Source: Atopsyche davidsoni (lineage: Eukaryota; Arthropoda; Insecta; Trichoptera; Hydrobiosidae). Taken from it: a stretch of 64,000 nucleotides of DNA. Made by a program: the position numbers and the translations under genes. Position 1 is the first letter of the stretch. The number at the start of each line of letters is the position of its first letter. Below the pieces are notes generated by a model that searched no databases, was not told the origin of the DNA, and was given only the letters and a program-made list of their open reading frames with translations. Shown here one piece after another: positions 14,953 through 26,599 of the stretch. Location of the stretch: contig JAILWY010000023.1 in assembly GCA_022113835.1 (NCBI GenBank), positions 2,976,001 through 3,040,000 of the forward strand, written 5' to 3'.

Positions 14953-15009
14953 AATGTCACAGACAATAAAAGGCTTCCGCTGTGCAATTTGCTACCGAGA
15001 AGTGTCAAA
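14953..15009 (+). other. Candidate 5' UTR exon of PITRM1
   Basis: The sequence CCGAGAAGTGTCAAAA is followed by GTAAGAAA at 15010, a good donor. A good acceptor (TTTTTACTTTCAG) lies at about 15443, 24 bases before the PITRM1 start codon. Splicing the two would give a leader whose small ATG frame (from 14953) stops right after the junction, so this would be an upstream ORF and not an N-terminal extension. The true left end is unknown. Confidence 0.35.
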
Positions 15010-15466
15010 AGTAAGAAAATATTTCTAAATCTGATAATAAAAAGGATATAGAATTTACAAATTATAAAGAAATCCAGACCAGAAATTTAATTTCAACATT
15101 TCATTAAAAAATATATCTTTAAATACCAGGTGAGTGAATAAATGAATTTATTCTTATAAAACTTGCTTTACATTAGATTTCATCATTATTTGAGGTTATG
15201 TGTAGCCAAGAAAGCGGCGAATTATATTTATTATACAATAATAGTCAATGCTACTCGCAAAACTTTTCCAATGGAACTCATCATTTCAGGGTACTTATAA
15301 ATTTTGTTAACTTCAGTTTTTATTACATATATAAATTATGAAAGTAATATTAATGTTCGTACTTGTAGTATTTGAATAAAATAATCGGTTCGTTTATTCA
15401 TAAGTGTGACAAAAAAAATTACAGTGCGTGTTTTTACTTTCAGATAACTTAAAAAGCATTTCAAAA

Positions 15467-18400
15467 ATGTTGCGTTTGCTACGTCACAGTTCCACTCGTG
15501 CAATAAGAAATGCTTCAACCCAAAATAAGTTCGGCAATCTACAAGATATGAAACTTCATTCAACGCAGGCTGTTTTAAAGGAGTCCTTAAAACATTGTAA
15601 AGGAAAACATGGAATATTTAGTATCGGAAACATCTCTAATGGTTTCTTGTGCACTGACATACAGCACATTAAGGAATTTAACATGACTGCCATTCTGTTA
15701 AAACATGAAAAATCTAAAACGGAATACTTGCACCTTGAAAGAGATGATCCTAACAATGTGTTTTCAGTTAATTTTAGAACAACACCATTCAATTCAACTG
15801 GGCTGCCGCATATTTTAGAGCATACTGTATTGTGTGGATCTAATAAATTTCCTGTGAGAGACCCATTTTTCAAGATGTTGAATCGCTCATTAGCAACATT
15901 TATGAATGCAATGACTGCTCCAGATTACACATTCTATCCATTTTCATCTCAAAATGAAGTCGATTATAGAAACTTACAGTCTATCTACTTAGATGCAGTC
16001 TTCAAACCGAATTTGGATCACCTAGACTTTCTACAGGAAGGTTGGAGATTAGAACATTCTGATTTAAAAGATTCTAAATCAGATATAATATTCAAGGGAG
16101 TAGTTTTCAATGAAATGAAAGGATCATTTACTGAAAATGCTAATGTTTTCGGCCAAAAATTTATGAATATGATTTTACCAGATCACACATACGGTGTCAT
16201 ATCTGGAGGCGATCCATTAGAGATACCGAACCTTACAATCAAAGAACTTAGAGATTTTCATCAAAAGTACTATCACCCGAGTAATGCAACTATATATTCT
16301 TACGGTAACTTCCCTCTGGAACGTAACTTAGAAATTTGTGATCAGTTTTACCTGGGTAATTATGAAGGTATCGATTCATCATACAGCCGTGTTCCATCAC
16401 AAGCTCGGTGGCAGAAACCTGTAGAAGAAAAGATCAGTTGTAGGTTTGATAAAATTGGTGCACCGATAGAAAAACAGAATCAGATTGCAATCGGTTATTT
16501 GATGTGTGATATTACTGATGTCTATGAAACGTTTGTTCTCCAATTTTTAAGCGAGCTCATGGTCACTGGCCCTAACTCTGCGTTTTATAAGAGCTTAATA
16601 GAACCGAATATATCTGGTGGGTATAGTCGTATGACTGGGTTTGAGTCCCAAATCAAAGATACAATGTTTGTTATAGGACTCCAAGACATAGAAGTTGATA
16701 AATTTGAAATGGTCAAGCAGATTGTTGATGAAACTCTGGAAAAGGTCATAAAGGAAGGATTTCAAAATGACCACATTGAAAGTGCTCTTCATGGAGTGGA
16801 ACTTGCTATTAAGCATCAACACACTAGGTTTGGTTTAGGGACTCTATTTAATATATTATCACTTTGGAATCATAATGGTCCAGTGATGGACGCCCTGCAG
16901 GTCACCAAATTATTGAACAGGCTTAAGGAGAACCTAAAAAATCCAAACTACTTATCAGAAAGGGTGGAGTTTTATTTCAAGAGAAATAATCACAAATTAA
17001 TTCTCACAATGGTACCTGATGAGTCATATGAAGAAAACGTTATCAAGATTGAGAACGATCTCTTAAAGAAGAAAGTATTGAATTTGAGCGAAGCTGATAA
17101 AAAGGAAGTCTTCGAAACGGGTTTGAAACTTGCGGAATCACAAAAAGCTCACCAACCGACCGATTTGTTGCCTTGTCTATCTTTAAATGATATCCCTAAG
17201 AATTTAAGCACTTTTGAATTTAAAAATAAAATCTTGGGTAATGTTAACACACAAATAACTAAGGCGAATACCAACGAAATTACTTACTTTAAAGGTGTAC
17301 TCAATACTGACGCCATGTCTAATGATTTGAAGATGCTTGTGCCTTTATTTAACTCTATAGTCAATAAAATGGATACAAGTAAACACACGTACAGAGAGTT
17401 TGATCAGTTGGTCAATTTAAAAACTGGAGGACTCAGCTTTAGCAATCACATCTCAGAAAAAATGGACGATCCCACCAAGTTTGAACAGGGAGTTCTAATC
17501 TCGAGTCATTGCCTCGATGCCAACATTGACGGAATGCTTTCAATCTGGTCTGAGATATTTGATAAGCCGGTGTTTAAGGATGTCGAGCGATTCACAATGC
17601 TTATGGAAAACTACTTGTCTGATATGACAAATGGTATTGCTGATAATGGTCATTTTTATGCTATGCAGGCTGCCAATAGCCTCGTGAGAACCAGTGCCCA
17701 AATGAAAGAAGAACTGTCCGGCCTAAAACATATTGAATTCATGAAAAACATAGCCAAATCAGAGACACCGGAAACCACTCTCAAAAAAATCTCTAGCATA
17801 GCAGATAATATTTTAAACAGTGATAAGCTTCGAGTAGGCTTAAATTTGAGTAAGGCAAATAAAAAATCCATTGTTAAAAAAGTTGAAGCATTTTGTAAGA
17901 ATCTTCCCAAGGGCGTGGATGGAAAAACATCAAATGAAATCATTTTCACACAAGGCCAAAATTCCACTCAAAACATTGAATGCGTTCACCATATTATGAA
18001 TATTCCAATCAATTTTTGTGGGAAGGCTATCGTAGCAGCTCCCTTCAATGATCCAGATTTCTCTAAACTGCGAGTGTTGGCAAAATTTTTAAGTTCGAAA
18101 TACTTGCATCCAGTTGTAAGAGAACAGAACGGAGCATACGGAGGTGGTGCTAAAATAACTAATGACGGAATTTTTAACTTTTATTCATACCGCGACCCCA
18201 ATAATCGTGTGACATTAGATGTCTTCGATAATACTGCTGAATGGTTCAAAAATTGCCCGAGTAATGTTCTGGACGATCAAGCTCTATTCGAAGCCAAGCT
18301 TGGAGTTCTACAGCAGTTGGATGCTCCCATTGCCGAGTTTGCTAAGAATCTCGATAACTTTTTGTACGGTATTAACAGACACCTGCTTCAGAAACACAGA

Positions 18401-18583
18401 AGTGAGGTATTGAGTGTTACTAAGGAAGACATGATGGAAGTGTGCATGAAGTATTTATCTGGAGATCAGAAGTTGATTGTTGGTAAATGTGTTATTGGAC
18501 CTGAGAATGGTAAAGATGGTTTACCATTGAAGAAAGATGGGGAATCCTGGCAAGTTTGCCATCCATCAGCAGAAGATCAGTGA
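15467..18583 (+). CDS. PITRM1: Presequence protease, mitochondrial (PITRM1/PreP)
   Basis: A single uninterrupted frame encodes 1038 residues, close to the usual length of animal PITRM1. An in-frame GTG 13 codons earlier is not used; the ATG at 15467 begins a basic, Ser/Ala-rich leader (MLRLLRHSSTRAIRNAS) typical of a mitochondrial targeting sequence. The inverted zinc-binding motif HILEH is at residues 115-119, where the two His bind zinc and the Glu is the catalytic base. The third zinc ligand is in VVFNEMKG (Glu ~216). The C-terminal half keeps the non-catalytic M16 folds, with NGAYGGG and the FYSYRDPN substrate-binding Arg/Tyr region. The family (peptidase M16C) degrades cleaved presequences and other unstructured peptides in the matrix. 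The coding region has no intron, although the leader probably does. The polyadenylation signal AATAAA is at 18736-18741. Confidence 0.95.
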   Translation: MLRLLRHSSTRAIRNASTQNKFGNLQDMKLHSTQAVLKESLKHCKGKHGIFSIGNISNGFLCTDIQHIKEFNMTAILLKHEKSKTEYLHLERDDPNNVFSVNFRTTPFNSTGLPHILEHTVLCGSNKFPVRDPFFKMLNRSLATFMNAMTAPDYTFYPFSSQNEVDYRNLQSIYLDAVFKPNLDHLDFLQEGWRLEHSDLKDSKSDIIFKGVVFNEMKGSFTENANVFGQKFMNMILPDHTYGVISGGDPLEIPNLTIKELRDFHQKYYHPSNATIYSYGNFPLERNLEICDQFYLGNYEGIDSSYSRVPSQARWQKPVEEKISCRFDKIGAPIEKQNQIAIGYLMCDITDVYETFVLQFLSELMVTGPNSAFYKSLIEPNISGGYSRMTGFESQIKDTMFVIGLQDIEVDKFEMVKQIVDETLEKVIKEGFQNDHIESALHGVELAIKHQHTRFGLGTLFNILSLWNHNGPVMDALQVTKLLNRLKENLKNPNYLSERVEFYFKRNNHKLILTMVPDESYEENVIKIENDLLKKKVLNLSEADKKEVFETGLKLAESQKAHQPTDLLPCLSLNDIPKNLSTFEFKNKILGNVNTQITKANTNEITYFKGVLNTDAMSNDLKMLVPLFNSIVNKMDTSKHTYREFDQLVNLKTGGLSFSNHISEKMDDPTKFEQGVLISSHCLDANIDGMLSIWSEIFDKPVFKDVERFTMLMENYLSDMTNGIADNGHFYAMQAANSLVRTSAQMKEELSGLKHIEFMKNIAKSETPETTLKKISSIADNILNSDKLRVGLNLSKANKKSIVKKVEAFCKNLPKGVDGKTSNEIIFTQGQNSTQNIECVHHIMNIPINFCGKAIVAAPFNDPDFSKLRVLAKFLSSKYLHPVVREQNGAYGGGAKITNDGIFNFYSYRDPNNRVTLDVFDNTAEWFKNCPSNVLDDQALFEAKLGVLQQLDAPIAEFAKNLDNFLYGINRHLLQKHRSEVLSVTKEDMMEVCMKYLSGDQKLIVGKCVIGPENGKDGLPLKKDGESWQVCHPSAEDQ

Positions 18584-18735
18584 AGTGCAATAGTATTAAT
18601 GTAGGTATTGTGATTTTTTAGAGTAACAGCCAATAGATTTATATTTTAACTTGTAGAAATCAACCATGTATTTTATGATCAATATTATAATAGCATATAT
18701 AAATTTAAATATTGAGAATGATCATCATCATCACA

Positions 18736-18741
18736 AATAAA
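18736..18741 (+). terminator. Polyadenylation signal of PITRM1
   Basis: A canonical AATAAA lies about 150 bases after the PITRM1 stop codon, in an AT-rich 3' UTR. No better signal lies between it and the stop. Confidence 0.5.
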
Positions 18742-18928
18742 TTGAATTCTAAACATGCATTTTAAATACTCTCTTATCCATGGCTTATTTTGTATAAAAT
18801 TATTTACCATGCAGCCGGAAATGTAAATTTAATTGTATACACTATATTATTTTATTTTTCATAGTATTAATATTGAATATAAAATATAGTTCATTTATAT
18901 ACATTTCTATGATTTTAAGGTTTCTGGA

Positions 18929-18992
18929 TGTTTTCTGTCTTCAAACATTTCCGTCCCAGTACCGGGACCGAAACGTTGAAAGATAGAAAACA
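18929..18992 (+). repeat. Imperfect hairpin, 29-nt arms with a 6-nt loop
   Basis: The left arm (TGTTTTCTGTCTTC... to GTCCC) and the right arm pair over 29 positions with about five mismatches around the loop AGTACC. It lies just after the PITRM1 polyadenylation signal. The size resembles a microRNA-like or mobile-element hairpin. The core TTTC(C/T)GTCCC...GGGAC also recurs loosely near 29511-29575, which favours a repeat origin. Confidence 0.5.
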
Positions 18993-20176
18993 TCAAGCAA
19001 CTGAAGACACACTAAACCTCAAAATCATTTAATAACAACGGCTGTCAAAATCTTTAAACTCACTTACATTTCTAAGTGAACATAAAAACTCAATACAAAA
19101 TCAAAAATGTGCAAAGTTTATAATAATAATACGTTAAATAATAACAGAATTATTATTATATATATAGTACCTTATTTACTGTTATTATATTCAATATTTT
19201 TTGAAAACATTATTGTTACAAATATAATTGAAGTCAATCAATAAAGTATGTTTATATTATATAAGAAAAAATTTTCGGCATTAGTTGAAAAAATAATAAA
19301 ACTATTTCCTTTAATTTCAAGTATAAATTGCTATCTTATAATCATTTGGAAGAGTATTAATGAATTATACAACAAAAATATAAAATAAAATGTTTTGAAT
19401 TACAAATTTTCTTTTTATACATAAATAATTATAAAATATATTTTGTCCTGCTATATTTTTGAGTCAGTCTTCAAAAAGACTAAATACCAATTTAATCACT
19501 TTTAAAACCACATTACTATGGGATATCAAATCTTCAGCATTTATTTGTTGCTTTTTTATGTATAATTCATTCACCGAGTTAATGCCAAGATAAACTTGTT
19601 TTGATGAATTCTAAATGTTAACTGGAATTTTGACTAGACTCTAAAAATAGTGTCTGTGATGTAAGCTATTTTAAATATAAATTTGTTATGTTCAAATGTA
19701 CATAAATGTGAATTGTTTGTATAACTTATAAGTAGGAATAAAATATTTTATCCTTTTAATTTGTTTTAATTCTTTGATTTTGATATTCGAAGATTTGAAA
19801 ATGTAATTTTTTTTCTCCCTAAAATTTTGTTGGTAAAAATGTTTATAAATCGTACTATTGAGTTTCGGAATAAGTAATAATAATTTTATTGTTTAAAATA
19901 ATTTTATTGTTTCACACTTTTTAGTCACCACTGGAAGTCTTTTTGCTTTGTGGTTTAGTGGCTAGCATACTTACTTACTGACCACAGGGCCTTGAGATGA
20001 AACTGAGGAAAATGCGAGAGACATTTTAATCTGGGCATTTTCCTCTGAATGCTTTTAACTGTTTGGGTATGAGACTTTTCCTCTTCGGCCTCCGATTGAG
20101 GCTCCACGGCCACATTATTTGATCGCTTGTGAAATAAATATTTTAAAAAATTAAGCAAGATATTTTTTGCAGCGCC
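18993..20176. other. Intergenic sequence and probable METTL25 leader
   Basis: This is AT-rich and lies between PITRM1 and the methyltransferase gene. The METTL25 start codon is preceded by TATTTTTTGCAG, a good acceptor, so a non-coding exon probably lies upstream, possibly in the less AT-rich block at 19925-20105. A tRNA box-A-like string (TGGTTTAGTGGC, about 19951-19962) occurs there, but no matching box B follows. Confidence 0.35.
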
Positions 20177-23100
20177 ATGTCCTTGCCGGAGGTTTTCACA
20201 TCATATTTAGAATATTTCCAAGAGTCTTTGGAATTTTTACAAAAATATGAATGCTTATTTAACTATGCTAATACTGATATATTAGTGGAAGATATTTTAA
20301 ATAAGATCCCCAGTGACTGGTGCAGTCAATATAAAAAAATCTTAGATAAAAGTAATGAAGGAAATACCTTTGGATGTAGTGAAGGTTCTCTGTATTATAT
20401 CTTGGAAAAAATCAATCGACTGACGCCAAATATAAAAAGATGCGATGCACCAAACTTGTCTATTGTTGAGATGAAAGAAAAACAAACACCGCGAAGACTG
20501 TTGATTGGTCTAAACGCAAAGAAACAACATGAGATATATAATTTATCCCGCATTATAAATGAAGAATGTAGAAAGAAAAATGTAAAATTGATTGTTGATT
20601 TGGGATCTGGTTTGGTAAGTATTTTTGAATTTGATTATTTAATATTTAATTAAAATATATAATATGATTATTATGCGATTGTTTTAACGTTTTGGGAAAA
20701 AAGTTCATTCAACGAATAGAGTTTTTTTGCCTATATTAAAAGACACTGTCATCAGACAAATATTTTAAGTATTGTGTTATTATTTTTTCCCTTAAATTTA
20801 AATATTTTATCCTACGCTCTTATAAAGCTGTATGCCTTGTTTTTTCTATGTATATGTGGTATACAAGTAAATGGTATGCACTTTAAAATTTACCATAAGT
20901 TTATCATCATATGATTTCTTATTTTATCAGCGTTGCCATCCAGAATGTAAAACATCCTCTGAGTTAAACCAATTTCCATAAATTTATTCTTTTTCTATAA
21001 ATAAAAAATAATGTTTTTAAATAGCTAATAAGTTATGTGTGTTTATTTTGAAATAAACCTGTTCTGTATAATTGAATAACATTTCAATAATAACAGGTTT
21101 AGTTATACACAAGCTCTAATAAGGCCTGTTACATATCAACCCTAAGGACAAGTTATTAAAATATAAAAGAAAAACATGGGGATCAGTGTTTATGTGTATT
21201 ATTCCAGTATTGATTTTTATACATGGCCTTACCTTATATCCACGATTCTGACTAAAAAAATATATTTGTTCAAGTTGTCGTTTGAATGAAAAAATTGATG
21301 GTGCGGATTTGGTTTCTTTGCGGATAAAAAGTATGTTAATTTTAATGGCAAAAAAATGTAAATAAATTGTTAATAATTCTGGAAAAAAATACTTATAGTG
21401 ACATCTGTCAATTAATAAATGAACTTTTTTAAAAACGTAAGTAAAAACCCAGTTAATATTTTTTTAGTACTGACAATGGTAACAGCTTCATTTGTTAGTA
21501 CCTGTGAGTACTGATATGGATAACAGTTTCATTTGTTAGTCCTTGTTAGTACTGACAAGTTGTTAGTTAAAGATATTAAACTAAATTGACATATTATATT
21601 ATGCCTCATCGTCATAGCGTCGTTAACATGTTTTAAACGCGTAAAATTTGTTAAACGGTCTTGCAGTCATTATTGAGAAACATTATCCGATTCTTCAAAG
21701 CCAATTGCAGAGACATGCTTTTCGGTTTTATATCGATCGAAAGATATTTTCCTTTCATCCTTTAGACTTTAATTATTGTAAATGTGCTTTCCCAGTGCAA
21801 ATTAGGTACAAACCTACAGACCATAACAATCGCTCTGTTATTATCCTATACCCCTTCAATTAAATTAACACTATCGGGAAATTGCGTTGTCAGGTATGAA
21901 ATTAATGTCGAGATATCAAATAATAATTATGCAACACAATCTCTCTGATAAAAAAAAATAATGTGTGCATAAAAATTTCTTCAATAGATGAATTGCTCTT
22001 TTTTACTACATTATTGCATTCTGTTCAGATTTTTTCTGGTACAAACTTTAGTTATGAAACATATCTTGTAGCGCGTTGTATTCACTCGAACTTTTAAGGC
22101 TTCGTATATATAACACGTCAGCAAGTTTAGTTTTACAGTATTTCATATTATAAACTGCAGGCCAGGGATTATGTATAAGTTCATAAACCCTAAGGCATGT
22201 CAAATTACCTAGAATGAACACAGTAAATATTTTACCAAATTAATGGGAAAATAACCCAACACGGTTCTTGGTAACGTCTATTGTAATTCATATGTTTAAA
22301 AAATTAAAACATTTAACATACCCGCACGTGGATTTACGTATCACAAAATTACGTTTGGATTATAAAAAAAATATTGCATTTACAGGCCAAAATATAAATA
22401 ACTTTTAATAATTTTACTATTTTTTCGTAAGTTTGTCATTTTTTTTTTCATTGAAAGTCAATATGATATCAAAAATCTGTGCTCTCGTGTATGGAACCAC
22501 AGTAAAAAATAATGCCCCAAGTATTGTTATATATTATTAAATCGCCATCAGCACCATATCGGCTAAGCTTTAATTTAATAATTTAATAATTTCAGCCACC
22601 GATCTCTTTTCTAGAAACATCATTTATATGAATTAATAACGTAATGAATTTCCTACGTTCGCAGGGCTACCTGAGTCAACTGTTGCACGATAGGTACAGC
22701 TTTGACGTCGTGGGAATTGAGGCGGACGCAAGCCGATTAGAGGGCGCATCCAACAGGCAGCTTAAATACCACGGGACATCAAAAGCTCACGTCCATTACG
22801 TCCGCCATTTTGTAACGGCAGAGTCCGGCGAGAGAATTCGCAAAATAGCACTGGAAATGTTTCCGAGCTCCGAACGCTTTTACCTCGTCGGGCTGCACGC
22901 TTGCGCCGACCTCACGATCAACGCCATCAAATTATTCCTGGGCTCGGGATGCTGCGAAGGATTGGTCATCATGCCGTGCTGCTATCACAAGATGGACGCC
23001 GAAATCGCGGATTCTTTGGATAAATCTCAACAGCAGGGTTTTGTAAATTTTCCGCTCAGTTCGTCGTTGAAGAGGGTGCATGGCGCACTGGACGGTCGCG

Positions 23101-26100
23101 CTTTTCTGCGGAGGCCATTTTTGAGACTGGCGTGCCAGAGAGCTCAAGCCGGATGGGAGCAAGACGGAAACGACAGCCGAGATGCTACCGGAAATGAAAA
23201 TAAAGGTGTTATTCAAAACGCTCGTGTTTTTCATCTTCTAAGTCGTGCCGTCTTGCAGCTGGATGCGGTGAAAGGTAATATAAATTTTTCATCGTCTTTT
23301 TCGGGTGCCTCTCCTCAGAGAAGTTCGGTGGCCATAAATTTAAGGGTCTAGGTCCCATAATCGAGTTTTTTTTGATCATTTTATAGTCTGTTTTGCAAAA
23401 AATCGACTGTACCAATCAAAAAAATTTAAATGCAAAAACTTTAATACATCTTATAAATTTACTATTAATATGTGTTTTTCCGATTGAAGTGTAGGAATTT
23501 GGAGATTCGTCTGGTACATTTTCCAAGAATCCAAAACATTTAAAAGTATTTTTTTCAATTGGAATTAAAAGATTAAATATAAACCATGTGCGTCTTAATA
23601 ATTTAAAAATTAAAAAAAAAAAAATCTTTAACAAACTTTGGTTTTTAAAAGTCGTCATTCTATCCAATTTTTTAACATCTTCAAGATTTTATTTTACCCT
23701 GAAAATGGACGTTAATAAAATAATAAAAAATATATAAATATAATTTATAGTTTATAGTTTTTTCAATACTCTGTAAAAAAATCAACTTTCGACATAGAAA
23801 AATAAAGTACGATTAAATTAATTAAATGACACGATTTCGCCAGGTAATGGACTGACTGTGGTGTCCGGTTGGACACCAGAGGCAATTAAATGGCTGGGAG
23901 CAACTGCCTTAATACTTTGTATTATCAAAAAAAAGCGATCTTAAAATGTTCATTAATTCTGATAAATTTAGAAATCGAGTTTTATGATAATCGTGGAATA
24001 CTGAGAATAGGCTTTAATCCACATCAATGAAATAAAAAAAAAATACCGATGGAAAAATATACACAAAAATAGCTTGAGGGACCGGAAGCCTCTTAACAAA
24101 ATATAAGGTTAGAATATATCTGCTTGCTTCTTTGTTAAATATAAATTCATTACAGACTTGAACATAACAAACGTCTCGTAGTCAAACAAAGACTTTTTTT
24201 CGTTTACAGACGTCGGAATACAAACAAATAACATTATCGATTGCTGACTGTCTATTCGTTTCCCCATATATGGAGCAACATTTTTACCCCAAAGCTTTCC
24301 ATAAAATTTACTAAAAACACCATCACTGCACCACACGGGTTCTATCTTTATTTCACCTTCTACCTTTTGTAGGCGTGGGTTACTAGAAAGGTTTCAGTAG
24401 AATTTTACATTTTATTAGATCACGCCGATGATAACTTACCATTACATCTATTTATAGTATTATTCGATTTTAGTTAATCACAAAGTCACATCACGTAGTT
24501 GCGGCATTATTATTTACCAAGTGCCTCTCCTCAGAGGAGGTTGGCAACCGTTTCACTGAGCATATACTCATGCTGAGCTCATGGTTTTCTAAGGGGGAAA
24601 CAATGGCAGGAGTCCCCATACCTTGACAAGGTACTTTCAGAGCACATCCCTTCCGAGTCCACTACTCTATTACCAATCCTTTACAGAATGGGGAGAGCGG
24701 AGAGACTGCATTGTTACTAAATAATTTTTAATCGAAATATTGTAAAAACATTTTTAGATGAATCTAGAAAATTAGACGATAGTTTTGACGCGCTCTCACC
24801 TGCGGACAACAAACCGATGCTTAATGACTAAGTGTGCTTAATTGCCTTGTTAAATAACGAGATTACCTGCTTCCTGGCTGAGTTGTCATCATCTAATAGA
24901 TAATATACGAGACGTAGGATCACTTAGCGGATTATGTCTTTACGATCAGTTAAGTGTAATACGGGAAAGGCGACGCGGAACATATGGTCCCGTGAGACGT
25001 GTTTTATTGCTTTACTGAGAATAACATCCCCTTCTTGTTCCCTTTTGATATTGGAGGAAACATGGAGGTGATTGTCTCTACTGTGTTTTTATAAAAAATA
25101 CCAAAACGTTTTTAAATAAATAGACCGTTTTTAAATGAATAAATCAACAGGTATGATATCACTAGGCTGTCAATTATATCCGCTCACTAATAAACATAGA
25201 GTTAGCTTAGTTAAGTTAGCTAGTTAGTTCGATAAAAATAGTCTAAACTCAATATTTATTTATTGTTAAATAAATAAATAAATTAGTGCAATGTTATTCA
25301 AAAGCTAGTGTTTAAAAGGTCAAAAGTTTTATCTGATCTTTAAAACTACCGCCGTAATTATGAGTGTAAAAGTAAATTAAAATTCACTCAATACTCTGAA
25401 TTATATTTAATAGGACTTAAAATGATCACCATGTTTCTGTAGGTTTACTGGTTATTACATCGGGATAAATATTTTTAGTAAGACGGTATGAGCTTGAACT
25501 TTCCTGCAATAATAATGAGCCGGACTTAGCGCTGTACTGCGGCTTTCTAACTTTAGCGAGTTTTTAATAAACCTGACTCGACTCGCTGGATATCTAACCA
25601 TGATAAACGAAACCTTTCTTATTGCCTTGGGAACTTGCAGTTTTTTTTTATATTTGCAAGAATTATGAATCTAATATGTTAGTGAATATTAATTTTCACC
25701 TACTATATTACCATGTTTCTTCTCAGTCAATCGGTGCAATACAATTATAATATATTATATTTTTTCATGAGTATATTAAAAAAATCGAACCATTCCTCAA
25801 AAGTTTTGTAAAATAATTTTTGTTGTAGAAAACGCGAAGTTAATCAAGGTCAAGAGAAGAGCAGTCAGAAAAGTAGCATCGAAGAAATGTGACATCAACA
25901 CATTCATTGATGATGCTATCACACGGGGTTTCATCTTGCAAAAAAATGATACTATCAAATGCAAAAATCATTTGCAAGATAGCTGCACGTGTGAAAGCAA
26001 ATCGCATAAAACAACCCCAAACACGAGTTATGAAAATAAAACGTCATCCGAATTGCACAAACACGAAATTGCATCAGGTCGGGATTCCCAGGAAGGGGAA

Positions 26101-26526
26101 CGCGATATTGGAAGCCCAGCTCGGTTGGAAAGTGCAAGGCAGGAGGCAGTCGTGGACGAAGCACCGGTGCACCTCACCGGGGAGGAAGCCATGGAAAGGG
26201 CAAACAAAGCGAAGGAAATAAACGAACAATGCTTCCGCAACGCTTCCGCGCCGCCGGATGTGGCGCAGAGCAAAACGAACGAAGCACAGCGTTTCAGAAT
26301 ATTGCAACTGTGGAACGGCCTGAAGGGTGAAGACTTTGCCAAGGCGGAAGTGTTGATGTTTTTGCAGGACTCGTTGCAGGGGTTTTGTGAGAATGTCGTG
26401 CTCCTGGATAAAATTGCGTATTTGAATGAACTGAAAGAGAGTTCCGGCTGCACTGAGTTTGGGTTTGTTCAAATCACTGATGAGAAAATCTCCCCGAGAT
26501 GCCGAGCTCTTTTTGCGAGAAAATAA
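20177..26526 (+). CDS. METTL25: METTL25-type SAM-dependent methyltransferase, three exons
   Basis: Exons 20177-20614, 22665-23274 and 25829-26526 join in frame (introns in phase 0 and phase 1, all GT-AG) to give 581 residues, close to vertebrate METTL25. The first junction restores the AdoMet-binding motif I: IVDLGSGL is joined to GYLSQLL (residues ~139-153). It is followed by the acidic strand end GIEAD (163-167), LHACADL (223-229) and the family signature PCCYHK (250-255). A variable, charged linker (roughly residues 360-450) comes before the conserved C-terminal VVLLDKIAYLNELK and ISPRCRALFARK. These belong to the Methyltransf_32 group (METTL25/METTL25B-RRNAD1). The substrate is not evident from sequence. 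Exon 1 is AT-rich while exons 2 and 3 are clearly GC-richer. Intron 2 contains mobile elements and an opposite-strand exon. METTL25B is the main alternative assignment. Confidence 0.88.
20615..22664 (+). other. METTL25 intron 1
   Basis: Donor GTAAGT at 20615 and acceptor GTTCGCAG ending at 22664. The interior is AT-rich with short local duplications (for example a TTCATTTGTTAGT motif repeated near 21485-21550). I see no coding sequence. Confidence 0.7.
23285..23337 (-). mobile_element. LINE 3'-tail fragment
   Basis: On the minus strand this reads ACTTCTCTGAGGAGAGGCAC followed by a purine-rich stretch. It matches the shared 3' tail seen in several other copies in the window. It lies only a few bases inside METTL25 intron 2, next to a TTAA-bounded element. 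Confidence 0.45.
23340..23912 (+). mobile_element. TTAA-bounded ~570 bp non-autonomous element, copy A
   Basis: It starts TTAAGGGTCTAGGTCCCATA and ends GGGAGCAACTGCCTTAA. The two ends are imperfect inverted repeats (TTAAGG...CCCA). The interior has the family marks GTGTTTTTCCGATTGAAGTG, GGAGATTCGTC, AAAGTCGTCAT and CACGATTTCGCCAGG. It has no coding capacity. The same element recurs at 34394-34979, 52404-52860, 52866-53436 and 54111-54627. The TTAA borders are what piggyBac-type transposition would leave, but no transposase is present to prove the family. Confidence 0.65.
24109..24382 (-). CDS. Unidentified terminal exon within METTL25 intron 2
   Basis: On the minus strand an acceptor (CCTTTCTAG) is followed by an open frame of about 90 codons ending in TAA at 24109. 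The product is balanced and looks like protein: it includes KIEPVWCSDGVFSKFYGKLW and QSIMLFVCIPTSVNEKKSLF. No ATG starts it, so it would be a last exon, or the remnant of a gene or mobile element carried into the intron. Earlier exons would lie to the right; I could not find them. I recognise no family. It is antisense to METTL25, and the closest flanking sequences are repeats. Confidence 0.35.
24515..24612 (-). mobile_element. Short repeat with LINE-type 3' tail
   Basis: On the minus strand this reads a core with GAGTATATGCTCAGTGAAAC, then GCCAACCTCCTCTGAGGAGA and GGCACTTGG. The same order is found at 27445-27578 and 53495-53640. The tail matches the end of the LINE reading frame (residues MVANLL plus stop) seen at 37390-37990. 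A further segment to about 24710 (containing AGAATGGGGAGAGCGG) recurs inverted near 30815-30850. Confidence 0.5.
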
Positions 26527-26593
26527 ATCTCAACCTTACAGTGAGTTTGAAGAAAAGTAAATATTTATATTTATCAATTGTTATTGTGTACAA

Positions 26594-26599
26594 AATAAA
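26594..26599 (+). terminator. Polyadenylation signal of METTL25
   Basis: AATAAA about 70 bases after the METTL25 stop codon, followed by an A-rich stretch. Confidence 0.5.

Noticed and set aside
19955..20158. Minus-strand frame just upstream of METTL25 that might be a divergent gene
   Set aside because: The frame has no ATG at its start, and the region is better explained as the leader or intron of METTL25, whose start codon follows a good acceptor.
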